Notes under the pieces: generated by a model
What the model was told of the DNA's origin: nothing
Databases searched by the model: none
What the model saw: only the letters and a program-made list of their open reading frames with translations
Program-made: the position numbers and the translations under genes
Source: Oscillatoriaceae cyanobacterium M33_DOE_052
Lineage (GTDB): Bacteria; Cyanobacteriota; Cyanobacteriia; Cyanobacteriales; Laspinemataceae
Length of the DNA: 46,961 nt
NCBI GenBank assembly: GCA_015296065.1
Contig: DVDU01000147.1
Location: 1-46,961 of the forward strand
Direction: 5' to 3'
Shown: positions 33,600 through 40,974 of the stretch, piece by piece
Layout of the letters: each line of letters starts with the position of its first letter
How positions within the stretch are numbered: position 1 is the first letter of the stretch

Positions 33600-35852
33600 C
33601 TAGCCAAACCAAGAAGGGTTGATTTCTTGTAGGCTGTCGCCGGGATTGAAAGTGGGGGCAATGGTGGCATCGCTAACGCGGCGGGTTTTTCTACCTCGTC
33701 GGGGCTGGATATGTTGGCTGTACTGGACTATTTTGGTTTGGCCAATTTCATAGGCGGTGGTGCCTCTGGGAACTTGTCGCAGGAGATGAATGGCTCCAGT
33801 ATAATCACGGGCGGCAGCTTTTTCATAGGCTTGCTGTAGGACTGAGTTGGCTTTGATTTCTTGTTTTTGGCTATATTCGGCAATTTTTTGCTGGACTATT
33901 TCATAGGCGGATGTGCCTGGGGGAATTTGGCTGAGTAGTTGCAGGGCACCGCTAAAGTCTCGGTTGATGGCTCGATCGTATGCTTGTTGTAGCTGGCGGT
34001 GGGCAATATCTTCTAGTTGTTGCTGGTGCTGTTCCTGATATTGCTTAATTTGCGCTTGTGCTGTATCATAAACTGGTGTGCCGTAGCTGACCTTTTTGAG
34101 CAAGCTGATGGCGCTAGCAAAATCTTTTTGATTCGCCCGATCGTATGCTTGCTGCAAAAATTGCTCGGCATCGGGAGCCATTTCTGCGGCGGCTTTTTGC
34201 ACCATTGGCTCGATTTGCATCTGCCAATGAGAAATCGCAGGCATTTTAGCGGCACTGCTGAGAACCGAGCCCCACTGGCTTTTTTCATAAGCCTGTTGAA
34301 TTTGCTGGAATTCGGCGGCGGCTTTTTTCCAGTCCACTTGCCAACGCTGGGCATCGTCTTGAGCCTGTTGGTAGGCGGAACTATCCCAAGTGATAGACTG
34401 CACCAGGACGATCGCCTGGTCTAAGTTACCATTTTGGTAAATTTCCCGCGCCTTTGTCAGCAGATCGATACCTCGATCGGGCGGCAACTGCGATAAAGAA
34501 TAAACAGCACCTAAAATAATCGCTGCATTCACCGCAATGCCCATACTCATCCCTACGATCAAAGGTTGTAGGGGGGAAGGGCGACGTTTAACGGGTGTCT
34601 GAACCTCCACAGGGGTCGCGCCACCATCATGCTCCACCGCCGCTGGACTCAGGGACTCAGAATTATGCTCCGGCGATCGGGCGTCAACCGCCAAAGAATC
34701 ATCCTGTGGAAACTCTGCCTCCGACTCGATCGTGTTGAGGTTCGTTTCTTCTGCATTCTCCAAATTCACCACAGATAACAATGAATTGCCCAAAAACTGC
34801 CGGGAAAATTCATTGATCGGAGAAACCGGGTTTCTCGGCTCCGTTTCTTGGGCAGTGGTGGTGGGTATCCGATGGCTCCGCCGTCCTAACGGTTCGGAAC
34901 TAGACTCCCCGATGGGATAGGTTGGATCTGGCAAGTTGGGGTAGTGCCGATAAAGGTCTTCCATAACCTCAATTGCTGATTGGTAGCGGTTTTTGCCGTG
35001 ATAGCGCACCATTTTGTCCAGAATGGCAGCTAGCTCGGTACTGACTTCACCCTGAGATCGGGATGAATGAGAGATTTGTGATTGCCAAGTGATCGTGGCG
35101 GTGGCGGAGTCCACCTGCAAATGAAATGGATGCAGGCCCGTCACCGCTTGAATGCCAATTAAACCCAGAGCGTAAATATCGCTATGGGGTTCAGGATGTC
35201 CGGTGAGTTGCTCTGGTGACACATAACCAAATGTGCCGATCGGGATGCTCACCGGAAGATGCGGAACCGCACTCACCAAATGCCCTTGGTGGTGGCTATC
35301 CCCAAGGAGAACCGCAGAGCTAAAGTCCGTCAAAATCAGCTTGCCGTCCCTTTGGTGGCGGATAATGTTTTGCGGTTGCAAATGAGTATGAATTAAGCCT
35401 TGCCCATGAACTAAGGCCAAAATACTCAATAATTCCTCGAGCATTTCGGCACATTCCACATCTGTATAGCGCTTCCCATACCTAGGGCTAAAGGGTAGTT
35501 CTTGACTGAGGGGATGCCCAGGAAAGAACTCTTGCACTAAATACAAATCTTCGTTTTCTTGGAAAAACCCTAAAAGTTGGGGCATCTGCGGATGATGCCC
35601 CAATTGTTTGAGGATTTGCGCTTCTTTGGTTAACCGGCGTCTGGCGGTGCGCTTCAGTTTGGCAGCATAATTAGATGTCCGGTCTAAAGACCTTCGACTA
35701 ACTTGCTTGACTATGCACTTGGGTGAACCGATTTGATGTGTGTCTTGAGCGAGATAGGTTTGAATGTGAACGTCAGTGCTTAAAATTTGGACGATTTGAT
35801 AACGACTGGCGACCAACTTACCCACATCAAGGCACGACACGAAATTTTGCAT
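33600..35852 (-). CDS. Ser/Thr kinase-like protein lacking the catalytic Asp, with C-terminal repeats
   Basis: The 750-residue protein has a kinase fold at residues 15-300, a variable linker, one membrane segment near 430-453 (MGIAVNAAIILGAVYSL) and a C-terminal helical region. That region holds three clear 46-residue repeats (LQQAYDRAxxRDFxxAxxLLxxxPxGTxAYE). The kinase core is altered. HRDLKPQN reads HTHLQPQN near residue 152, so the catalytic base and nearby Lys are missing, DFG reads DFS, and the glycine loop is degenerate. The ATP-anchoring Lys49 remains. This fits a pseudokinase receptor. The ATG at 35852 is preferred to TTG at 35876 because CCGGAGGGTT precedes it. Confidence 0.88.
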   Translation of the reverse strand: MQNFVSCLDVGKLVASRYQIVQILSTDVHIQTYLAQDTHQIGSPKCIVKQVSRRSLDRTSNYAAKLKRTARRRLTKEAQILKQLGHHPQMPQLLGFFQENEDLYLVQEFFPGHPLSQELPFSPRYGKRYTDVECAEMLEELLSILALVHGQGLIHTHLQPQNIIRHQRDGKLILTDFSSAVLLGDSHHQGHLVSAVPHLPVSIPIGTFGYVSPEQLTGHPEPHSDIYALGLIGIQAVTGLHPFHLQVDSATATITWQSQISHSSRSQGEVSTELAAILDKMVRYHGKNRYQSAIEVMEDLYRHYPNLPDPTYPIGESSSEPLGRRSHRIPTTTAQETEPRNPVSPINEFSRQFLGNSLLSVVNLENAEETNLNTIESEAEFPQDDSLAVDARSPEHNSESLSPAAVEHDGGATPVEVQTPVKRRPSPLQPLIVGMSMGIAVNAAIILGAVYSLSQLPPDRGIDLLTKAREIYQNGNLDQAIVLVQSITWDSSAYQQAQDDAQRWQVDWKKAAAEFQQIQQAYEKSQWGSVLSSAAKMPAISHWQMQIEPMVQKAAAEMAPDAEQFLQQAYDRANQKDFASAISLLKKVSYGTPVYDTAQAQIKQYQEQHQQQLEDIAHRQLQQAYDRAINRDFSGALQLLSQIPPGTSAYEIVQQKIAEYSQKQEIKANSVLQQAYEKAAARDYTGAIHLLRQVPRGTTAYEIGQTKIVQYSQHIQPRRGRKTRRVSDATIAPTFNPGDSLQEINPSWFG

Positions 35853-36504
35853 AACCCTCCGGAATCCAAACCGCAAAGAAATTTTTCACCCCAGAGATGC
35901 CGATCGGCGCGCCTTTGTGGCAGAAGGCTACGCCCGCCAAAGGGTTTGAGTTTTGGCGCGGGCTGTTTCTCCCTACCCACCGAGGACATGCTCTTGGTTA
36001 TCCGCCGCGCACATCTCCGGTTTGGGGCAGTTTTCGCTCTCAGAGCTGGCGCCACCCGATCGGGGGCTCGGCATCCCAAGAGCCAGGAATCTCTCCTCTC
36101 CCCTACTTTTCTGTGGCATCCTTTATCTTTCAGGAATAATTTTCGGTTTTTTCCCGGACTTTTGCTGGCAATAGATAGCTGTCTTTCCTTACAGTTCAAA
36201 TAGCTTTTTATTTTTTCTGGTTAATTGCCATTTCTTTTCACATATTTAATCTTCTATGCCAAATAATTACCTGGTCTGGCATCTTCTAAAATCGAGCTTC
36301 TTGCCTTTTTGATTACCGGTAAATTTACATTTAAAATACCTATGGTTTCGGCACCAATAGACGGGCTAATACCAATTTAAAAAATTATTGCTACAGTTAC
36401 GGGATGGATTTGGGTATGAGTAGGGACGAACCCCCCGTGGTCGCCCCTTAACCCTACTGTTGCCTGAATTTTTGTAAATGGTATAATGCTATCAATTTAA
36501 TTGA
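35853..36504. other. Intergenic region upstream of the kinase-like gene
   Basis: No gene is supported. Frames on both strands reach 139 codons, but they overlap the kinase start or lack any family signal. A GTAGGGACGA...TCGCCCCTTA half-palindrome lies near 36420-36450. The promoter of the kinase-like gene should be here. Confidence 0.4.
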
Positions 36505-36616
36505 TATAGCATTTCTCGCTCTTGATGTGGTATGCAGCCCGCATCTGTCAAAACCGTACCCGCCTGCCCGGTCATCCAGTCAAAATCTATCCCTCACTAA
36601 TATGAGAAACGCTATA
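36505..36616. mobile_element. MITE-like 112-bp element
   Basis: The left end TATAGCATTTCTC and the right end GAGAAACGCTATA are 13-bp terminal inverted repeats with one mismatch. The left 47 bases recur almost exactly at 43733-43779. No coding potential. Confidence 0.65.
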
Positions 36617-36882
36617 TGAATGCTAGGTAAGGAGGGAGCCCACCCAACCAGGGGCGGGGGAGAGACAATTGATGAAGAATTGTGAAGAGAGAATAATAGT
36701 TTTCACTCACATTGATGGCCAGAGCCTCTATAACAATAGATGTGGGGTTTACGGATAAGAAAACCCGGCCAAAAGAAGGGGGTTAAAAGGAAAAATAGGA
36801 GGAAAATTCAGGGAAATTGCTGATGCCACTGGGAGTAAAATAATCAGATAATAAAATCAAGTGGCTAGGGTGGTGGCTATCA

Positions 36883-37065
36883 ATGGTAAAAATTTCAGAC
36901 TTGATGTGTATTTCTCACGGACGCCCAGTGAGTGGGTGGCGGGTCTTGGGGCTGTGCGCCGGGATCTTAATGATGGCGATGATTATCGGTGCCCAGTATG
37001 ACATCTGGCAGCAAGGGAACCCAGGGAAAACCGAGTTTTATGTGAATGTGATTTTCCGCCGGTAG
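36883..37065 (+). CDS. Possible small single-span membrane protein
   Basis: A 60-codon frame starts MVKISDLMCISHGRPVSGWR, has one hydrophobic segment (VLGLCAGILMMAMIIGA) and ends YDIWQQGNPGKTEFYVNVIF plus two arginines. Composition and the single clean membrane span suggest a real small protein, but there is no recognised family and the ribosome-binding site is weak. It stands alone in about 1.3 kb of otherwise gene-free DNA. Confidence 0.35.
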   Translation: MVKISDLMCISHGRPVSGWRVLGLCAGILMMAMIIGAQYDIWQQGNPGKTEFYVNVIFRR

Positions 37066-37088
37066 GGGGGCTGCTACGGATACAAAGT

Positions 37089-37179
37089 TTGTCCTTGGTC
37101 ATTGGTCATTGGTCATTAGTCCAATAGTCCAATGACTGCTTGACAAGGGACAAGTGACAAATGACCAGTGACCAATGAC
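37089..37179. repeat. Heptamer array with inverted halves (TGGTCAT type)
   Basis: The forward heptamers TTGTCCT, three TGGTCAT, TAGTCCA, ATAGTCC and AATGACT are followed by the complementary-type heptamers AAGGGAC, AAGTGAC, AAATGAC, CAGTGAC and CAATGAC. It has the same design as 29661-29792. It lies directly downstream of the sigma-like gene stop. Confidence 0.85.
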
Positions 37180-37198
37180 TGCGGACGGCATCGACTGT

Positions 37199-37846
37199 TT
37201 AATTAGCACCGGCTGACAGGGGCACCCGATCGGCTGGGCTATTTTCCAGGTAGATGGCGCAGATATCCTCTGGCAGTAAAGATTCTAAGCTGCGATATCC
37301 TTCTTGAAGCAAGGCTGTAACCTCAGTTGGGGAAATTGTTTCTTGCTCCGCTTGCAGGCTACCAGCAATGCGGGTTTCGCTCCAGTGAAAAGTCTCAGCC
37401 ATCACCATCACGAGCCGCTGTTTTGCTGGCATCATATCCAAGGCTTCTTGGACGTAACACATCAGTGGCGGTGGGGCAGCGGCTAAAGAGTAGTTGATGG
37501 CTTCCACGGGAGGTAATTGGGCTTCCTTGAGGCATAAAGCCGTAGTGTTAATCAGCCAGGTCTGAAAGGTGAAATTACCGCCGCCTAAGAACAAATCTAG
37601 TCCGCGCAGTTCGTGGAAGATGTGCCGCCAGGTGAGGGCGAAGAGATAATCCCCTTGTACGGGGGATTTGACCTGGTGCTGAATTAGACTATAGACGATC
37701 GCATGATAGCGACAGAAAAGGGCGGTGAAATATTTGCCCTCATCGGGATGACGCTGAAACAGGGTGACTAATTCACTATCAGTGTAATGAAATAGGGATT
37801 TGACGATCGGATGGTTGGATTCGCTAAAATCAGGCAGTTGAAGCAT
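37199..37846 (-). CDS. Sigma-70 family-like protein
   Basis: The 215-residue protein has an N-terminal region resembling sigma region 2 (SELVTLFQRHPDEGKYFTALFCRYHAIVYSLI, then DYLFALTWRHIFHELRGLD). A C-terminal helix region resembles region 4 (MPAKQRLVMVMAETFHWSETRIAGSLQ). This layout fits cyanobacterial ECF-like or orphan sigma factors, which steer RNA polymerase to special promoters. Its match is weaker than for classic SigA-type proteins. No anti-sigma gene is adjacent. Confidence 0.62.
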   Translation of the reverse strand: MLQLPDFSESNHPIVKSLFHYTDSELVTLFQRHPDEGKYFTALFCRYHAIVYSLIQHQVKSPVQGDYLFALTWRHIFHELRGLDLFLGGGNFTFQTWLINTTALCLKEAQLPPVEAINYSLAAAPPPLMCYVQEALDMMPAKQRLVMVMAETFHWSETRIAGSLQAEQETISPTEVTALLQEGYRSLESLLPEDICAIYLENSPADRVPLSAGAN

Positions 37847-38250
37847 ATCCAGTTATTGTAAGTGTGGGAGCGGCAACGGGGAAGGCAAGGCAAATCGGCA
37901 CGGCTGGGGGGGCTTTTGTCTCCAAGTCCTGTTCTGATCTCAACCCACCGACCCCGATATGTTTGTAAAATTATAGTGTAGCCTTAGTGTCGCCCGTCGT
38001 TAGGCTGTTGGTTTAGTGCGCCAAAAGCACTTATCCCCAACGGCGACGTTCCCCCAGGGGCGCAGCAAGGACGATCGCGCCGCCGAACCTTTAGGGAAAG
38101 CGCCGCGTCCCAAGGCGTCCGCACTGGCTCGCTGCCCCAATTCAAATGCCCAACTCTGAAGGTCACTCCCGCATCGGCAACCCCAATGCGCTGATGGCTG
38201 ACCTTGATCCGGCGACAAAGTTGGTTTTCCCCAAACGCGAATTGAATTTC
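37847..38250. other. Intergenic region, GC-rich part
   Basis: No gene is supported. The GC-rich stretch 37990-38140 has short complementary blocks (CCCCAACGGCGACG, GGGGCGCAGCAAGGAC) reminiscent of a multicopy repeat, but I cannot define its ends. The downstream VOC frame is open from 38146, so part of this could be coding. Confidence 0.35.
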
Positions 38251-38829
38251 ATGGCTCTAACCCTTAGTTTCCCTCATATCATTGGCGCTTTTTTACCCTC
38301 TTTGCCTTTGGATAGTCTGCTTTCTACCCAAGGGATTATGGTGATGCTGCTGGCTGCCTATGCCGTGGCTATGTGGATGTTTCTGACCAGCGCTCCCAAA
38401 GTTTACACAATCATGGTCTCGGACCTAGAGATTGCCAAGCAGTTCTACGAAGGTATGCTCGAACTCCCCGCCGCCGAAGTCCCCCTACACTACTACTACA
38501 ATTATGAACAAACTCTCGGAGCTACGGCGATCGACCCTCTATATATGTCCTCCGTGGGTACGGCCCCAGTCACTCCGGGTTTAAATGGCACCGATGGACT
38601 GTGGTATCAGCTCCAGAAAAATACCCAACTCCACGTTATCTCCGGAGCGAGTCTGGGGAATAAAAACCGCCAGCGTCATGTGGGCTTCGATCGCGAATGT
38701 ATGGACAAACTGCTCCAGCGAGTCCAAGTGGTAGGGGTGAAATACAAAATTCGCCGCGAAAAACCCCTCAATTTTTTGGTTAAAGACCTAGAGGGGCGAG
38801 TGATTGAAATGGCGGAATTGTCTAATTAA
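38251..38829 (+). CDS. VOC-fold (glyoxalase-like) protein
   Basis: From the ATG at 38251 the product has 192 residues. A hydrophobic N-terminal segment (IMVMLLAAYAVAMWMFLTSA) is followed by one VOC-type beta-alpha-beta module. It reads KVYTIMVSDLEIAKQFYEGML, then GLWYQLQKNTQLHVISGA, RQRHVGFDREC and NFLVKDLEGRVIEMAEL. The His and Glu of the last two blocks match typical metal-site positions. The combination of membrane anchor and VOC domain is uncommon. The reaction is unknown. An upstream ATG at 38194 and the frame to 38146 are possible starts. Confidence 0.72.
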   Translation: MALTLSFPHIIGAFLPSLPLDSLLSTQGIMVMLLAAYAVAMWMFLTSAPKVYTIMVSDLEIAKQFYEGMLELPAAEVPLHYYYNYEQTLGATAIDPLYMSSVGTAPVTPGLNGTDGLWYQLQKNTQLHVISGASLGNKNRQRHVGFDRECMDKLLQRVQVVGVKYKIRREKPLNFLVKDLEGRVIEMAELSN

Positions 38830-38835
38830 TACTAT

Positions 38836-38957
38836 TTGTCCTTGGTCCCTTGTCACTGGTCATTTGGTAACATGTCACTTGGTAGGGGCGATTCGCGAAT
38901 CGCCCCTACTCACATGTCCCCTGAGCGAAGTCGAAGGGTCACTCGTCCAATGACAAA
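38836..38957. repeat. Heptamer array with a nested 28-bp palindrome
   Basis: The heptamers TTGTCCT, TGGTCCC, TTGTCAC and TGGTCAT lead to CATGTCACTTG. The exact 28-bp palindrome (38882-38909) interrupts the array. The array then resumes with TCACATGTCCCCTGAGCGAA and GGGTCACTCGTCCAATGACA. This is a repeat within a repeat. Confidence 0.8.
38882..38909. repeat. 28-bp palindrome, identical to 5173 copy
   Basis: The sequence is base-for-base the same as 5173-5200 although 33 kb away, which suggests recent spread or strong constraint. Confidence 0.9.
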
Positions 38958-39016
38958 GGAGTTTGGACCAACTTTCAGGTTTGTTTGTAATGACGGGTGC
39001 ATTACCCGCTTTTTGT

Positions 39017-39511
39017 ATGAACGCTACAGCCATATCAGCTCCGGCCATGATTCAAACAATCTTGGCTCCAGCGGTGATGATTTCAGCCACCGGGTTATTT
39101 CTTCTGAGTTTGAATGCCAGACACGCCGCGATTTTTGCTCGGATTCGGATCCTCACCGATGAAAAGGCCAAAATTATGGGTCATTTTCCCGATATCAATG
39201 AGCCGGATTTTCCTAGTTGTGAACTGCGTTTTAAAAGTATTGAAATTCAGTTAAATATGCTTTTGAGGCGGGCGCGTTATATTCGCTATGCCATTATCTG
39301 TCAGGCTTTGGGGGTGGGAGTATTTGTTTTAACTTCTCTGACTATTGGTCTGAATTTGTTGCTAGCATTCGGCTGGCTGGTGAATTTGCCTTTGATATTA
39401 TTGTTGTCGGGTATGGTGTTAATTCTGATTGGAGCTGTGTTTTTATGTCTTGATGAATATGTGGCTTATGAGGTGATTTTGATGGATGTAAAAAGGCGGG
39501 CTGGTTATTAA
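39017..39511 (+). CDS. DUF2721 membrane protein
   Basis: The protein of about 164 residues begins MNATAISAPAMIQTILAPAV and continues MISATGLFLLSLNARHAAIFARIR, the DUF2721 start. Two further hydrophobic segments follow (YAIICQALGVGVFVLTSLTIGLNLL and LILLLSGMVLILIGAVFLCL), and the tail ends EVILMDVKRRAGY. The family is widespread in bacteria with unknown function. The frame opens with a TTG at 38963, and the ATG at 39047 is another candidate start. It precedes the RDD gene by 70 bases. Confidence 0.82.
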   Translation: MNATAISAPAMIQTILAPAVMISATGLFLLSLNARHAAIFARIRILTDEKAKIMGHFPDINEPDFPSCELRFKSIEIQLNMLLRRARYIRYAIICQALGVGVFVLTSLTIGLNLLLAFGWLVNLPLILLLSGMVLILIGAVFLCLDEYVAYEVILMDVKRRAGY

Positions 39512-39581
39512 ATTTCGGGGGGAGGCGGGAGCAAGTGGGGAAGACTGAGGATAAAATGAGGGCAATGGGAGTATATGGGGG

Positions 39582-40151
39582 ATGAATGTGGAAGAACCGG
39601 TTTATATTCGCTTCCCGAAGGTGCAGATTTGGCGGCGGGGGGTGGCTTTTGCCATAGATTATCTGGTGGTGTCTGTGGTGGCGAGTGTGATGGGGGGTGC
39701 TGGTGGGAAGGTGACGCTAGGGCAAATGGTGTTGTTTTTGATTTTGTGGTTGGGGATGCGGGCGATCGCTCCCCTCGCCAACCGGGGCCAGAGTTTGGGC
39801 CGTTGGGCTTTGGATATGAAGGTGGTAGATTGGCAGGGGAGGACACCGTTGCTGATAGATTTGTTGAAGCGAGAGGCGATCGCTGGTGGTGGTGCCGTTT
39901 TTGCCCTGCTTGGTTTGAGCCAAATTGCTCCCGGACAAGGTGTGGGGATGCTCTTCTTGCTCCCACTGGCGGCTGACTGTAGCTTTGCGAGTACGGATCT
40001 GTTCCGCCGTCAAGCCGTACACGATCGCATTGCAGGCACCCTCGTCGTCGCCACTCGTCGCGGCTTCTCCCTTGACCTCAAGGTAAAAAAGTGGTATTTC
40101 CTAGTCCAGGGGTGGATTGAGGAAATCTCCCAGAAAAACTCCCGTCCCTAA
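39582..40151 (+). CDS. RDD family membrane protein
   Basis: The 189-residue protein has the RDD motif in IWRRGVAFAIDYLVVSV (residues 16-32), then a hydrophobic pair, NRGQSLGRWALDMKVVDWQGR and RQAVHDRIAGTLVV, all typical of RDD proteins. The family is proposed to act in ion or osmolyte transport, unproven for most members. The ATG at 39582 follows GGGGG closely. It is the last gene before the ribosomal pair and runs in the same direction. Confidence 0.85.
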   Translation: MNVEEPVYIRFPKVQIWRRGVAFAIDYLVVSVVASVMGGAGGKVTLGQMVLFLILWLGMRAIAPLANRGQSLGRWALDMKVVDWQGRTPLLIDLLKREAIAGGGAVFALLGLSQIAPGQGVGMLFLLPLAADCSFASTDLFRRQAVHDRIAGTLVVATRRGFSLDLKVKKWYFLVQGWIEEISQKNSRP

Positions 40152-40212
40152 AGAGCCGGAGACTCGCCGCCGGGGAAAACTGCCTGAAAAAACCAGCACC
40201 ATGTCCCCAAAC

Positions 40213-40243
40213 TTGATATAACCAATTACAGCACTGATATAAT
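40213..40243 (+). promoter_or_regulatory. Probable promoter for rpmG
   Basis: TTGATA at 40213-40218 and a perfect TATAAT at 40238-40243 are separated by 19 bases. The start of rpmG is about 100 bases downstream. The -10 match is exact; the spacing is slightly long. Confidence 0.5.
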
Positions 40244-40342
40244 AAAAAAGATTCGCCGCTATTTCCGGGCGAAAAGTGGCAGCAATATGTTATAGTTGAA
40301 GTTCGTGTTTAAATTCGTCAAGCAAGAGGATTCCCCAGACCT

Positions 40343-40531
40343 ATGGCTAAAGGTGTCCGTATCATCGTGACGTTGGAATGCACCGAGTGCCGGACCAACG
40401 CAGTTAAGCGCTCCCGAGGCGTGTCTCGTTACACCACGGAGAAAAACCGCCGCAACACCACGGGGAGAATGGAATTGAAAAAATTCTGCCCCCACTGCAA
40501 CAAACACACGGTTCACAAAGAAATTAAGTAG
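40343..40531 (+). CDS. rpmG: 50S ribosomal protein L33
   Basis: The 62-residue protein has [17 protein letters not shown] at the start and [19 protein letters not shown] at the end. The two CxxC pairs form the zinc ribbon of the zinc-binding (C+) form. The next gene is S18, a pairing common in cyanobacteria and plastids. Confidence 0.97.
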   Translation: MAKGVRIIVTLECTECRTNAVKRSRGVSRYTTEKNRRNTTGRMELKKFCPHCNKHTVHKEIK

Positions 40532-40630
40532 AAAACAGACGTGATGGCTAACGTCTGAACCGGCCAGCCGGGAAGAAAATTAACCATCAGACCCAGACAC
40601 CAAGATTATTCGACTAATAATAGAAGCGCT

Positions 40631-40846
40631 ATGACTTACTTTCGCCGCCGAGTTTCACCCATCAACCCGTCAGAACCGATCGACTATAAAGACGTGGAGA
40701 CCCTGCGCAAGTTTATTACGGAAAGGGGCAAGATTCTGCCACGTCGGATTACGGGTCTGACGGCGCAGCAACAGCGAGACCTCACCAAGGCCATCAAGCG
40801 GGCCAGGATACTGGCTCTGTTGCCATTTATCAACCCAGAAGGGTAA
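40631..40846 (+). CDS. rpsR: 30S ribosomal protein S18
   Basis: The 71-residue product has [23 protein letters not shown] and [27 protein letters not shown], the S18 RNA-binding core. It lies 99 bases after rpmG and is probably in the same transcript, with the RNase gene behind. Confidence 0.97.
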   Translation: MTYFRRRVSPINPSEPIDYKDVETLRKFITERGKILPRRITGLTAQQQRDLTKAIKRARILALLPFINPEG

Positions 40847-40974
40847 TCTAGGTAGTTGGTGGCTCCTCAGTCGCTGGAGTGAAGGTGTGCTGCCTCAGCT
40901 TCACAGAGCCATCAAGACCCTAGGAAGCGCCAGTAGCACAAAAGGCAAAAACTACACCGGAATGGATCGCGCTT

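Noticed and set aside
35787-36203. Overlapping 138-139 codon frames on both strands upstream of the kinase-like gene
   Set aside because: They mirror each other, overlap the kinase start and show no protein-like features.
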